DNA of 64,000 bases from Oxytricha trifallax (GCA_000711775.1 ARYC01001143.1:42486-106485); one strand, 5' to 3'; positions 23,084-35,798 are shown, counted from the stretch's first letter. Notes: generated from the letters alone by a model not told the origin. Made by a program: numbers and translations.

Positions 23084-24350
23084 TCACTCATTTTGAGGTT
23101 ATTTAAGCTATTCTAACAATTCCAAAGTTTCCTCATAAACCTTGAGCTTCTCATCGTACTTGTAGATCTTTATATTTTAGTTATTAGCCTCCTAGTAAAT
23201 TTACTCATCAATTACATTAGGCTGGAATTGATTTCTCAATTCAAACAATTTTAAATTGAATTCCTTTAATGAATCAATATTCGCTTTGGCTAAATCAACT
23301 TCTGATTTCATATTTTAGAGAATGTTCTCAATTGATCTTACAATCAATTAATTTACCTCATTTTTGTTTTAATTCATAGTTTATTTTTTTAAAATTACAT
23401 GTGATAGTCATCATAAATCTTAGAGGTTCCCACACCCCTAAATCTTAAGTATAACTATCAAGTAATTAAAATATTTATAGTTATATTTAGAATATCCAAC
23501 CAAAAAAGGTTTATAGTAATAATAAGAAAGCCATCAATAAAAATAATAAAAATCTATATATTGCTTAATACTTAAGAGGCTATAAGATTAAAAATCTTAT
23601 TTAAAAATTTGTCCATTAAAATAAATTGAAAAAAGGATCATTTACCCAAAGAAGAAATTTGTAATTTGAATAAATAAATATTTGGCTATATAACTCAATT
23701 ATCTTACTGTAAATAACTAACTAAATATCTTTCATAGTCTCTGAATTAAAAATCGTAAGTTTATCTCCTATATTTTCTTCATTAAAAATTGAATCAATTT
23801 TAAATTGCAATTTGTTAACTAATTCAAGTTTTTCTTCAATATTAATTTGAGTTATAAATTTATCTTCCACAAATTGCTTCATTTAATCCATTTATGAATA
23901 CAATTTCAAAACAATTTATAATTTTTAAAACTCTTAATTGTAACAATGTATACATAATTCTAAAATATTTTATTTGACAATTCTATCAAAATATTATTGT
24001 TAAAGCTAAATTAATTCCAGAAATACTCGATTTAATTAACATGTATATATATATATATATTCATCTTAAATTTTTAGTTTTAATTTTAAGTAATTGAATA
24101 GTTTTGATCTTAAATTTTTAATTTTAATTTTCAAAATTATCTTATATTATGAAATAAATTCCTCGAATTCACTTATATTTAGACAATATTGGCTATTTTC
24201 GTGTTATTAAGAGCTTCCAAATAGTCGTGCTGGCTAATTCTTAATCGCTAATGATTAATTGAAATGGTTAAATCCCTCAGGAATAAGATATTTTATTGAT
24301 CTTACTTTTTAATAGCATTATTAACAAATGAGTTGTAGATCACTTTCCAT
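23084..24350 (-). CDS. Group Ic gene in three pieces
   Basis: Piece 1 (24350 to about 24140): M-E-S-D-L-Q-L-I-C-Q-Q-C-Y-Q-K, then I-K-Y-L-I-P-E-G-F-N-H-F. Piece 2 (about 24030 to 23720): L-C-I-H-C-Y-N-Q-E-F, then F-I-T-Q-I-N-I-E-E-K-L-E and D-K-L-T-I-F-N-S-E-T. Piece 3 (about 23377 to 23084): E-V-N-Q-L-I-V-R-S-I-E-N-I, then Y-D-E-K-L-K-V-Y-E-E-T-L-E-L-L and TGA. All pieces are in one orientation and lack internal TGA, and they are separated by an insertion of about 110 bp and one of about 340 bp. The pattern fits a germline gene with two IESs. Exact junctions are uncertain. Confidence 0.55.
23378..23720. other. IES-like insertion in the Ic gene
   Basis: About 340 bp separating pieces 2 and 3. 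It contains an imperfect hairpin around 23400-23460. I could not fix the bounding direct repeat. Confidence 0.4.
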
Positions 24351-24901
24351 TTAATTTTATAATGAAAGAGTATGTTATAAAAAATATAAAATATTATTAT
24401 AATTTTTGAATTTATTATTATTTTTATAGTTAATATTCATTATATATTAGTATTTAAACCATAAATATATTTTTAGTATTGTTTTTTATTATTTTTAATT
24501 AATTTTTTAATTGTTCAATTAATAATAAAATTATTTTTTATATTTTCAGAATATATTTTGTAGTATACTATAATAAATTACATATTATTATAATAAGTTA
24601 TACAGATTAACAATGTTCAATATAAAATAATTTAAAACAATCTAATCAATAGATAAATTATTTTATTTAAAAAAAGAATAAAGTTCTGAACTTATTCTAT
24701 AAATACAATGATATTCACTAATTTAATTACAATAAAGATGAATTTGAAAAGTCAAAATCAGATTTCTAAGAATATTTTAGCAATAATGTATAAAAAGATT
24801 AATATTTAGAATTAAAGTTTAAAATTAATTATAAATTAGAAAGATATTATTAGATTTAATTAAATGTTTTAAAAACATTTATTTCTAATATGAATTCAAA
24901 A
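24351..24901. other. AT-rich intergenic DNA
   Basis: Upstream of the Ic gene and downstream of family II-A; A/T runs only. Confidence 0.4.
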
Positions 24902-26891
24902 TCATAATTGTTAATTTATAATTTACTTATACTTTACAATTGATTCCTCATAAAATGAAATTTTCTCATCTAAATTTAAAAGACTTTCTGGTTATTATAT
25001 TAAAAGATCAAAATTTTCTATTTTTAGGATTCCAGACTTAATCAAACTTTAATTATTTTATTAGATTGTTAACTTCAAGTAATTTATTTCAGATTTTTAC
25101 TATTTTAGTTCTTCGATATTCACTTTACATTTTAAAACCAAAATTAATTATTAAAATACTTCAAAATATTGAATATTAGGGTAATTGTAAAAATAGAACC
25201 TATTTATATCTTTATTTTGAATAGTAAGTAAATATAGAGTATGAAAGATGATGTTTTTTATAAAAAAAAAAATTCTAAAAATTAACTTTATTATAACTAT
25301 AATAGTTGTAATAATTACTTTCCCAGAATTATCAAAGTTATTGTTAGTAATTAAGTCTATTTACATGCTTAAATTACCCCATTAACAGTAGATTGCTACT
25401 CTTTTTCGATTTTTATATGAAAAAATTTATTAATTATAATTTTTGGTAAAATAAATGAAATATTATCTAATAAAATATATAAAAATTATTCAATAAATAT
25501 TAAATTAGTTTTAAGGTTAAATTTATCCATTAAATTTTAATGGTGCTCATCTATTTTACCAGACAATAATTATAAATGAAATATTTCCTATTAATTTATA
25601 AGGTCATTAATTTAATCTTCATTTTATAATTTAAATAATTCTAAGACACTGTTTTCAAATTAATTGACATATTCTTACTTCCTTTTAATAATTTAATTCA
25701 AATTTTGAATTTATAAATTTTATATTTTGTCCAAACTTTATTGTTTTTATTTTTCTTAAGAAATCTAAACTCAAAGAATGATCATTAAAATATTAATACA
25801 TATTTAAATTTTTTAATTTAATTTATTTGCTTCAATAAACTATTTATAAAATAATTAAAAATAGTTTTTTATTTAAAAAATTATTTGGGGTTTTAAATGT
25901 TCAATTTGTTTTCATCCTACACATTATCTTTAAATTTTTTCAAATTGTCTCCATGAACATCCAATACAATTTTGCTAATAGTTTCATTATTCAATAAAAA
26001 CTCAAAAATTTTAAAATTAACAATTATAAATATTAATTTAATGGTTAGAAATAATGAATGGTTTAATTGGATAATAGGGTAAAATATAAAGAAAATATAA
26101 TTAAACTATTGAAGAGTAAAAATATAAAAGATTTTTAATAAACCTCCTCGGAAAAATTATAAACTTAATTAGTTTTCTTAAAAAATCTTTATTAAAAATA
26201 TTTAAATTATTTTTTTCTCTTATTAAAACTTTAGTCATTTAAGATATCATTTTAATGAAATACATAACATAGCTAATTCTCAATAGATTCATAAATAATA
26301 ATGGTATTTTATACATTAAATTTAATTAACTAATTTTAATTAAATGAAATGAGTAATAAAAACTATAGAAATCATTTAAAAAGTTTATGAGTTTTTAATA
26401 TTTCCTGTTATAAACAAAAATAACACAATTTTTCTGTTGTATTATAGACTTAACTGAGTTAATTTTATTAAAAACATTTATCAAGTGATTTGGAAAAGAA
26501 ATATTTAAATAAATTAAAATTACTCCTCTAATCTAAAAAATAATTACTTTTAATATCATTAATACTCAAGATTTAAGTAATTTATTAATATAAATAAATT
26601 AATAAAATATGGACTTTGTTTCTATTTTGATGATTTTTATTGAAAAAGTAAAAATACCAATTAATATATTTTTATGAAACTCTATTGAAAGATTTTTAAA
26701 CTCTTAATTCTTAAATATTAAATTATCATATCAGCCATAATGAGAAAAAGTTTTTCCAAATAGATATATACTATTCAATATTAAATATTTTAGAATTGAG
26801 ATTATGGCTGAGGTTTTAACTTAATAAAGAAATCCCTCTTTACATGTCTATATAAAATATCAGCACTTTGGTTGCAATTTTGACAAATCAT
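24902..26891 (-). CDS. Family II locus A, in about five pieces
   Basis: Pieces in order: M-I-C-Q-N-C-N-Q-S-A-D-I-L-Y (from 26891); E-K-L-C-Y-F-C-L-Q-Q-E-I-L-K (about 26440-26390); N-N-E-T-I-S-K-I-V-L-D-V, ending L-N-I-Q (about 26010-25895); D-E-H-H-Q-N-L-M-D-K-F (about 25565-25520); C-K-V-N-I-E-E-L-K...Y-E-E-S-I-V-K-Y-K-Q-I-I-N-Q-Q-L and TGA at 24902. The same pieces in the same order occur at four other loci. GGGGTTTT at 25887-25894 marks one junction. It is a longer relative of family I with the same two zinc pairs and a Y-E-E-S terminus. It can be read only if the intervening A/T DNA is removed. Confidence 0.5.
25137..25521. other. Telomere-tipped insertion at site Y, locus II-A (bounds approximate)
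   Basis: Separates ...L-M-D-K-F from K-C-K-V-N-I-E-E-L. On the minus strand it opens with a decayed C4A4 (AACCTTAAAAC) and closes with TTTTGGTTTTA next to the AAATG of the following piece. The flanking repeat is TTTAA, with a one-base uncertainty. Confidence 0.5.
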
Positions 26892-28014
26892 ACTAAAAAA
26901 TTTAATTAATTTTTATAAACTTATGTAAATTAAATTTTATAATATAAAATAAATTAGACAATTAAATCAATAAAATAAATTATTTATATAATGTTTGAAT
27001 TAAAAATAACATTTTTAAATAAAATAATTGGTATTATCATATTTAAAGATATTATCGAAATTCTTACAAATAAATTTCATATATCTAGTTATAAAGAAAA
27101 AATACATTAATAATATTAATTAAATATATTAATTCAATATTATTAATATGTATTTCTCTAATAACATTATTTTCTTAGGAATATATCAAAAGTTGAATAT
27201 ATCTATTAATTAAAATGTATGAAAAATATAATCTAAAAAAGGTACAAAGAATTGATTTAAGGATAAAAAAGAATAAAACTCAAATGTTTATAAAAACTTA
27301 TTCAAAAATTTAAATAATTTGTAAATATTAGATAATGATATACAACAGACTGTAAATTAAGTTGTCTTTATAAATAATAATATTAAATTTGAATTAATTA
27401 CAATTTAATTTTCATTTTTAATTATGTAAGATATTATGAAATGTAATCTCAGTTTTGTTAATTTACATTTAAAACTCCTAAAATCTTTTAAAATTTATTA
27501 TATTATTTAAAATAAATATATATTCATTCAATAATTTATTGTGCATTAGATATGATCTTAAAATTAAAATGTAAAAGATAAATGTGTATAAGTTTAAAGA
27601 TGTTGAATTACTATTTCAATTGCTATTTTAATTAGTGAATTGCACGCATAATCTTTTGTTAATTTGAGTATCACTCTCTTTATGTAAAAAAATAGTTTAA
27701 CGGTCCAAATCTATTTATATTTTTGTTGTATCTTGCAATTAAAAGTTGTAATTTTCCAAAATATACAATAAGAAAAATCTATTTCAATAAATAGTTATTT
27801 ACAAATTTCTTTTACGAGAATTTACAAATTCTTTTGTGTTATATTGTTAAACAAATAAATATATGTTTTGATAAAATTACTTTAAAATATTATACACACA
27901 ATTTTCAGGAATTTAATGATATAAATTTAAGCAATTTAAAATTATAAATTTAAATTTGATTGCAATAACTCAATCACTGTAAGCTTATATTAAACAAAAG
28001 AAACATGTTTCCAA
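26892..28014. other. AT-rich intergenic DNA
   Basis: About 1.1 kb, extremely A/T-rich. No zinc pair, telomere block or palindrome seen apart from the block at 28035-28048 just beyond its right end. Confidence 0.4.
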
Positions 28015-28878
28015 TCATTTTTTTTAAAAAAAAAGGGTTTTGGGGTTTAGATTTTCTTTTGATTTTAATTACAATTTGAATGATTCCAAAATATCTATAC
28101 TCTCTTGATATACTTTATACTTCTCTTCATACTTGAATAACTTAACATTTTATTAATTTGCTTCAATATAAAACTCTTTGTTAAGAGTATTTTTGTTTAT
28201 ATCTTCTTTGAAGCTTTCAAGTATTTGTTCATTAATTTGATTTAATCTTTCAATCTATAATATTGTACTATAAACCATCGTCTTAATTTTAGTGACAACC
28301 TTCTCAATTGAATCAATCATAATTTCATTCAATCATTTCTAACTTTCTACTATAATCTATTCATCAATTTATTTTAAGTATTCATTCATTTCTTAATCGG
28401 CAAATACTTTTATAACATCATTGTGAATTTTCTCTTTACCAATTAATTTATCTTCAATTTTTAATTTCTATACAAATTGATACTGAACAGATTCAATAAT
28501 TTGCTTATTAAACTTCCGATTTTAATCAATTTTATTTTTTACAAAAGAAATTTTCAATATCTCTTTTTTGTAACAAACTTCACAAGCTTATGTAATTTCT
28601 CTTTAGATTACATTCAAATCTAAACCACTATAGACTTTCTTCTTTTTATCATTAATTTATAATGCTTGACCAAATAAAATGTCAACCAATTTTATTTCTC
28701 CAACTACATTTTTTATTAGATTTGATTTATCTCCTCCTGATATGCTATTCTAAGGGTCTTATTATTAATCTTCAAAGGTAATTTAATAATGGTTAATCTC
28801 ATCTGGAATATAATATTTGATTTTTTAAGTTTATTATTTGCAGATACTGCATTAAAAGTAGTCACTATTTCCAATCAT
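28015..28878 (-). CDS. Group Ib zinc-finger/coiled-coil protein with one conserved in-frame UGA
   Basis: 288 codons, no frameshift. M-I-G-N-S-D-Y-F-Q-C-S-I-C-K-Q-Q; I-K-Y-Y-I-P-D-E-I-N-H-Y; second pair A-C-E-V-C-Y-K-K-E-I-L-K-I-S-F-V. A long helical body follows, with R-L-N-Q-I-N-E-Q-I-L-E-S-F and Y-E-E-K-Y-K-V-Y-Q-E-S-I-D-I-L. The only internal TGA (28333-28335, codon 182) stands before L-N-E-I-M-I-D-S-I-E, a position shared with four other Ib paralogs. The last codons run into a telomere-type block (28035-28048, AAACCCCAAAACCC on this strand), so the native C-terminus may have been replaced by an element end there. Confidence 0.7.
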
Positions 28879-29327
28879 TTTTATTAATTATTTAATTATA
28901 TAATTATAATATTACAAAACTCTAAAAATAAAATTATTCACTTTTTAATTTTAAAATATTTATGTAGAATTTCCTACCCTAATAATAAATTAATAAATTT
29001 AGCAAAATTATAAGAATCTATAAAATCACAACATTAATTTTATGCCAGTATAATAAACAATCTTTTATAATTTTTAAGAGATAAAATTTTCATTTTTTCA
29101 AGTAAATTATTTTTTATTATCGTCTTAAAAATGTGCATTTATCTATCAGTACAGATTTTAACTAGAATATAATTGCATATTAGTTGAAAATTATATAATT
29201 ATAAAGTAATTATTATTTATGATAATAAAATTAAAATTTCTTAAAATTAAGTGTCCATTCATTCTAATTAAATATTTCTAATAGAAAATAAAGAAAATTA
29301 ATTATTGACAAACGTTAAAATAAAAAT
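28879..29327. other. AT-rich intergenic DNA
   Basis: Between two tandem minus-strand group Ib genes. No feature seen. Confidence 0.4.
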
Positions 29328-30167
29328 TCACATTTACTATATGTCATTTTCCTCAGGTTTTAATTATTACTTAAATGCTTATAATATCTCAACACTCTCT
29401 TAGTAAACTTTCAATTTCTCTTCATACTTGAATAGCTTGATATTTTAGTTGTTTGCTTCGATATAAATGTCCTTATTAAGAATATTCTTTTCAATATCAT
29501 CTTTGAAACTCTCAAGGAATTGCTAATGAATTTAAACAAGTCTGTCCGTTTTATCTTTTGTCTCATCAACAAGATACTATAGTTTTAGAACAACTTCTTC
29601 TATGGAATTTGTGATAATTTAATCCAATTGATTTTAACTTTCCTCTGCCATTTTCTAATCCATCTCCTTTAAATAGTCAGTCATTTCTTGATCTTCAAAT
29701 TCATTTTTCACATTTTTATGAATTTATTATTTTGCAAGTAATTTATCTTCAATTTTGAGTTTCATAAAGAATTATTGTTAGATTGACTCAATCAAGTCTT
29801 AATTTATCTATTGGATCTCATTAATTTTAGCTTTGACAAAAGAAAGATTCAAAATTTCCTTTTAATAGCAATTTTCACAAGCCTATTTAAATTCTCCATA
29901 AATTTTACTGAAGTCAAGTCCAGTTTAAACCTTTTTAGGAAAGGATAGCTATGGATGTCCAAATGTGCTTTATGAAAGATTACTTTGACAAGAAATACTG
30001 TTGCTAAAATTGAGTTAAGTACTGCTTGAGAATGAATTAGATTGTGAATAATTTTAATTTTCATATCAAATTGAGCAATGGTTAATCTAATCTGGAATAA
30101 AATATTTTATTTTTTAAGTTTATTATTTGCAGATACTGCATTAAAAGTAGTCACTATTCCCAATCAT
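29328..30167 (-). CDS. Group Ib zinc-finger/coiled-coil protein, full length with one UGA
   Basis: 280 codons, no frameshift. The first 22 residues are almost identical to the 28015-28878 gene (M-I-G-N-S-D-Y-F-Q-C-S-I-C-K), showing recent duplication or conversion of the 5' end. Second pair A-C-E-N-C-Y-Q-K-E-I-L-N-L-S-F-V. Ser/Gln/Asn-rich linker between the pairs. Body with Y-L-K-E-M-D-Q-K-M and Y-E-E-K-L-K-V-Y-Q-E-S-V-E-I-L. The single TGA is at 30066-30068 (codon 34), where the sister gene has Thr. At the shared Ib UGA site this gene has CAA (Gln). Ends ...N-D-I-Q-Q-M, then TGA. Confidence 0.68.
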
Positions 30168-30909
30168 TTTAATAATTATAATTATTAAAAGGATGAAATG
30201 AATATATTTTATGATAAATAATGAATATTTAAATGTGCAGCAAAAATTTTCAATATAAAGATAGAATTCTATCTTTCATAATGTTATAAAATTAACAAAA
30301 GATTGACTATAAATAAAAAAATGTTTGGTAAATAAATTAATATATTCAATTTAGGATGATAAAATGATTATTTAGAAATTTAAAGTACTCTTTTTTATAT
30401 ATCAATATATAATATGAATCATGAAATATGTCGTATAAAATTTTCTTACATTATAATTAATTAAATGGATATCATAAATGCTTGAAAATGTCCTTGATTG
30501 GCCTAAAGAAAGAATTTATAATATTAAATATAGATAGGCAATCTATTTATTTAAATAAATGTGAAATGTTGATGAAAAGATATGAGATAATTTTGCATTT
30601 ATTATATAATTTCATAAATACTAAATAGAATTTAATATTTCTATTGGGTAAAAAAAGAAGTTGAGGTATAAAAGTAATAATTATTAAGGCTTAAATTCTT
30701 CTATTTAATAGTAAATGGAGAAAAATCTAAACAAGCACATTTTGAGAAAGAGAAGTTTTACAATATTCAATCATAACAAATTGTATAATATAAAAATAAT
30801 AAAAAAGATTAAAAAAAAATAAAATATTGGTATTAAAACAAATGAAAATTAAAAAATTAATCTCATTAAAACCTTAAATTTTAATATCATATTAAAGATT
30901 GCAAGAGAT
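30168..30909. other. AT-rich intergenic DNA
   Basis: No coding signal or repeat recognised. Confidence 0.4.
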
Positions 30910-31625
30910 TCATAAATTCTATGGTTGTTTAAATTACTCTAATAGTTCTAGCGTGTCTTGATATACTTGCAATTTCTCATCGCATTTCAATAATTTAATA
31001 TTGGAATTATTTGCATCCTGATAAATTGATTCATCAGTAATGTCCTTTTTAAACTCTTCAAACAATAAATTCAATTTATTATTTAATTACTTCAATGAAT
31101 CAACTTTTTCTTTAGTTTTATCCAATTCTTATTTTAAAATTGGAACAATATTTTCAATTGCACTAATAATTAATTAAGAAAATACATGCTGATAAGTTTT
31201 TATAGTTCCCTCATTGAGAATTGTTAGCTTATCTTATTGATTGTGACTATTAAATACTGAATCAATTTTTCTTTACAAATTTTATATCATTTCCAATTTA
31301 TCTTCAAAGTTTATTTGCCTTATGAATTAATTATCCATCAAATTTTTGAGTCTAATATTTTCATTATATAATTCAATTATAATGGGAATTTGAAAAATAG
31401 ATTGTTTATAGCAAATTAAACATAGCTTTATCATTTATTTTTAAGCAACTCAAATTATGATATATTTGAAGATCCAAATACAGTAGAATAATTTTTTTAA
31501 ACTTGATAATTACCTTTAAGTAAATTCGAATGATCTGGAATCAAGCATTTAAGAATTTCAACTTATGATTTGCATTAGTCGCATGCTAAATATTTTTAAC
31601 TTTAATTTGTCTAATCAAAAAACAT
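30910..31625 (-). pseudogene. Group Ic gene with one frame break
   Basis: Start M-F-F-D-Q-T-N-Q; first pair A-C-D-Q-C-K-S-Q; then L-I-P-D-H-S-N-L. The frame breaks just before the second pair L-C-L-I-C-Y-K-Q-S-I-F. The rest is open: N-L-M-D-N-Q-F-I-R-Q-I-N-F-E-D-K, D-K-L-T-I-L-N-E-G, then C-D-E-K-L-Q-V-Y-Q-D-T-L-E-L-L-E-Q. It is the closest paralog of the split gene at 41862-47247 and shows what that gene looked like before insertion. Confidence 0.6.
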
Positions 31626-32021
31626 TATAAAAATAATAAAGTGTTAAATTATTTTGGTTATAATTTATAAATTATATTATAAACAAATTTAACACAAATT
31701 TAAGTAGATTAAAATATAAATAACTCTAATCAATCAGTTAAAATTATAAAAATTTTTCATTAAATTAATTGAAATTAATTATTTTATTTATAATATTTAT
31801 TATGATTATACAAACGATTATAAAAATATATTGATTTTGTAAAGATTTGTTTAAATAACAATTTATTTTGAGTTAGATTTTTAAAAAAAATATAAATAAA
31901 TACAAACAAAAAAATTAAGCATAGACTTTTTTATAAAAATGAATGAAAAAGAAAATCTAAAATTGACTAGATTTTATTAAATTAATTATATATTAGAATT
32001 TATATTTAAAATTTCTATCAA
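31626..32021. other. AT-rich intergenic DNA
   Basis: Nothing recognised. Confidence 0.4.
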
Positions 32022-34985
32022 TCATAATTATTGCTTCACTATTTGTTTGTAACTAGTAAGAGATTCTTCATAGAATTTAATTTAATCATCAAGCGACAAC
32101 AGCTTTTCTGGCTGCTTAATCATTTTATCGAAATTCTCTATGTTTAAAATTCCAGATTAAATTAATTCTAAATTATTTTAAAGTATAGATTATTTCAAAT
32201 TGTCTAATTAAGATTTTTATTTTTGAAGTTCCTCTATATTTATTTTGCATTTATAACTACAAAACTCTATTCTTAAATTCGTAAATTAAATTTAATCATA
32301 GAATATAATGAAATTTACAAGATTTTTATTCCCAATTTTTCAATAAATATATTAATCTTAAAGAGCTATCAATTAATAAATATAGCAAATTATATTTTTT
32401 AAACTTGAAAAAAATTAGTTTATTAAGTCATTATCAAGTAATTTTTTAAAGTCTAGCTTATTACCTTTAACTTCATAATATGATAAAGATACATGCAATA
32501 GAACAGATTGTTTTTTATAAAAAATAATTAGATTTATAAAATCATCTCAATAAAAAAAAATTTTAAGATTCTATTATGCACCATTTTTTCTAATTTAAAA
32601 AAATAATATTTATTATTTTTAGCTCATAATAATAGAAATTTCATATTTATAAATGAATGAACTAAGTTTCATGGTTTATATTCGTCCATGATCTATTTAT
32701 GATACTCATCATATCTCTCTAATAATCTTTTAAATTTTCAAATTCAATTTAATTTTTAATTTCAGCACATTATAGATTTATTTAAATTAAAAATAATTAT
32801 TAAGCATGAACTTAAAAGCTTTCCAAAAATTCTTGCTTATATTTAATTTATTAATTTAAATTTTAGAGATATTATTTTTACTTTGAATCGATTTCTTTGT
32901 TACCTTAATTATCTTAGTTGGTTGGTTACATAAATAAATAAAAATATTGTTTACTATTTAATTGCATACCAAACATTAAATTTATTATAGACATATAATG
33001 AGTTTACGTGTCAATCTTTGATCCAATAAAAGTAATCGCGAAAGAAATTCGAAAAAAAATGTAAAAGAAGGTTATAGTTTCACTCCCTCCTTATCAATGT
33101 TTATATCCATACACTTATATATTATTAGAATTAAACAAATATCTTAGAAAAGTATTAAAATCTCATACCTGCTTAACTACGCCTAAAAATATAGCAGCTT
33201 TATTATCTCTGTTGATGCTGCTTTAAATAAGAAAATAACTCATCTTAAATTTATAATATTAGATGTTGATATTTTTGAAGGCTGACCACCTTATTTTTAT
33301 CACTTCAAATCACTTACTTAGGAGGTTAAAACCAATAATAAGAAGTTCATAAAAGAGAGAAGCAAATTATAGTCAATACTTTTAAAATAAAATATTTCTG
33401 AAAAGGTTCCAGAAAAATTATGACGATTTTTTATCTAGAAACTTCCATTTATTGTTGAGTCATTTTTATCAACGACAAGGAACTTACTCCCACTCATATA
33501 TTAATTAACTTATGAAATTTAAACACTCATATTAATATTTTTTATAATAAAGTGAAATTTAATAAAAAATTAACAAAATATAAATTATTCATATTATATT
33601 ATGTATTTATTTATATAATCAATATAAGTAGTATATTTTTAAAATATTTTAGGTCTATAAATGTTTAATTTTACTTCCTCATTTTTATTCGTGCTTTCTA
33701 TAGGCATATTAACAAAATCTAGATTACCTTCAAGCACAATTCTCCATATTGTTTCATTGCTTAATCAAGCTCTAAAACTTATTGAGTCTCATTTTTAATT
33801 TGATTAATAATAGGATACAATAAATCTATGTTAAAAATTTTACGAATATGTAGATTTTTAATTATTTTAATTATTTTTAGTTATTAATTTAGTATAATTT
33901 TATTTTATAAAAAGAAAAAATTATAAGGATAAAGGATACTTTGAAATAGAATGTCTTAGGTATTCTAGAATTAATTAATTTTATAAAAATCAATAATTAA
34001 AAAGACTTAAAGAATAAAAATTAATATTATTTAAAGGCATTAATTTATTTTATCTTTATATGATAATTTGGTGTAAATATTTGATAAATAGGTAAATAAG
34101 AAAGGATTTTTTTTAAAAAAAACTCTTTAATCAATAAAAATTTTAGTAAGATATCAAATTTGTGTTAAATATTATATAGCTTTATAAAGCAAAAGTTAAA
34201 ATTAATTACAAACAATTGGGGTTTTGATTATTTCATTTTGGTAACAAAAATAACATATCTTCTCTGATACATATTTTAACTAAGAACTCATTTGATTTTA
34301 ATTTTCTTATTCATTAATTAAAAATAATTTGGATACTATGTTTTTTTAATAAAACAATACTTAATCAGTACATTTATAAACTAGTTAAGCCCTATTTATT
34401 TTCTTTTTATTATTTAATAAATATATGATATATTGGATATTGAACTTAGATCAATATAATTGTAGTCTCCTTTATTTTATTAGGTTAAATTAAATAATCT
34501 ATTTAAAAAATTTCTAATCTGCTGTCTAAACGGTCTGTCGACTGAGCAACTATGATTATGGTTCAGGGTTAGAAACCTAGGGTTCGCTGATATTTGTATC
34601 TGGTAAAATGCATTAAAAATACAAAGGTCCTATTGAGACTGTACCTGGTAACTATCATGAGATACTGATCCGGAGCTGGTATGACAGTTGAATGACAGCA
34701 CATTACTTGACTTGGAAATTCGGAGTGTCTACATCGAAGAAAGGAGTCAAGTATGGATTAAGGTCGAGTTGGAAGGGACATTTGGGATAAAAAATCCTCA
34801 GCATTAATTCATCTTTATTTTTATTTCCTAATAACTTTACTAATAATATATTTAGATTTAAAATTGTAGAAATAAAAATAATTTAATCAATATTAAATAT
34901 AATGAGAACTTGTCTTGATTAAAAAATCCAGCTTAATATGCCCATACAAGACATCAGCACTTTAATTACAATTTTCACAAATCAT
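32022..34985 (-). CDS. Family II locus B, in about five pieces
   Basis: M-I-C-E-N-C-N-Q-S-A-D-V-L-Y (from 34985); E-K-I-C-Y-F-C-Y-Q-N-E-I-I-K (about 34290-34225, running into GGGGTTTT at 34218); L-S-N-E-T-I-W-R-I-V-L-E-G-N-L (about 33780-33650); R-Y-D-E-Y-H-K-Q-I-M-D-E-Y-K (about 32720-32675); C-K-I-N-I-E-E-L-Q-K-Q-K-S-Q-L-D-N-L, then F-Y-E-E-S-L-T-S-Y-K-Q-I-V-K-Q-Q-L and TGA at 32022. The last two pieces join in frame when 32256-32680 is removed. A SINE-like repeat (about 34520-34800) lies in the first gap. Confidence 0.5.
32256..32680. other. IES-like insertion at site Y, locus II-B
   Basis: 425 bp bounded by TTTATA direct repeats (32250-32255 and 32675-32680). Removal joins ...M-D-E-Y-K to C-K-I-N-I-E-E-L with no base left over. 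Both ends are recognisable decayed telomere motifs on the minus strand (AAACCATGAAAC and AGTTTTGTAGTTA). Confidence 0.65.
34520..34800 (+). repeat. tRNA-like SINE-type repeat, copy 1
   Basis: Matches about 52640-52950 in the opposite orientation over some 270 bases. Shared marks: 'gatactgatccgga-ctggtat', 'gtacctggtaa', 'catcgaagaa', and an internal GGTT...AAACC segment resembling a pol III B box. GC-richer than its flanks. One reading frame on the reverse strand also keeps S-S-G-S-V-S and Y-Q-V-Q in both copies, so a decayed coding origin cannot be excluded. Confidence 0.5.
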
Positions 34986-35798
34986 AGAAAATTTATTAAT
35001 TATAATTTCATTAAATTGTAAGCTTAAATAACAAATTTATAAAAATATATTATTATTTAGAGTTTTAAATTTAATATATTAAGATAATTTACATTCATGC
35101 TTCATAGATGTGTAATTTTACAATTTAATTAAAAAAAATAATCACATTCTGAGATTATTATACTGTATTTATAATAAAAATAAAATAAATCTATTTTCTT
35201 ATTTTTGAATGACTTTATAAAATAAAACAGTGTCATTGCATAATAACTTGGAGACATGACTCATTTGTTATAATTTTCTATAAAAGGTAAATAATCATTA
35301 TGAAAATTGTAAATTACACTTACTCTTTATCATTAAGCATAAATAATTTATACGTACCAATAAAATTTTTGAATGTATCTTTTCATTTTATAAATTATAT
35401 GAACTAAAAATCACAAGTATTAATAAACATAATAAATTAATATTATTAATTTATACTTAATTACACCAACATATTTTCATTTTAAACAATTTATTCTAAA
35501 AAAAGAATAATATTTTTTAAATTAGTAGTCAAGGTAAAATAATAAAGATTACTTAATCTTAATTTTTTAATAAACCTCATTTCAAGATATCTCTTGGATA
35601 TATAATTTAAAGAAATAATTAATTAAGAAATGCTTTTTAATTCAATAGAAATTTTTGATACTTTATTAGAATATCAATTTTATAATTGTTTATATTTTCA
35701 ATTATAAAGAAGATTATACATTAAATCATAGACAATGACAAGCAAAATAAATTTTATTGAAAATTTGAAAAATAATAGTATTTTAAACTTAATAATTA
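34986..35798. other. AT-rich intergenic DNA
   Basis: No feature recognised. Confidence 0.4.

Noticed and set aside
29849-30064. Minus-strand 71-codon frame
   Set aside because: Off-frame reading inside the 29328-30167 gene.
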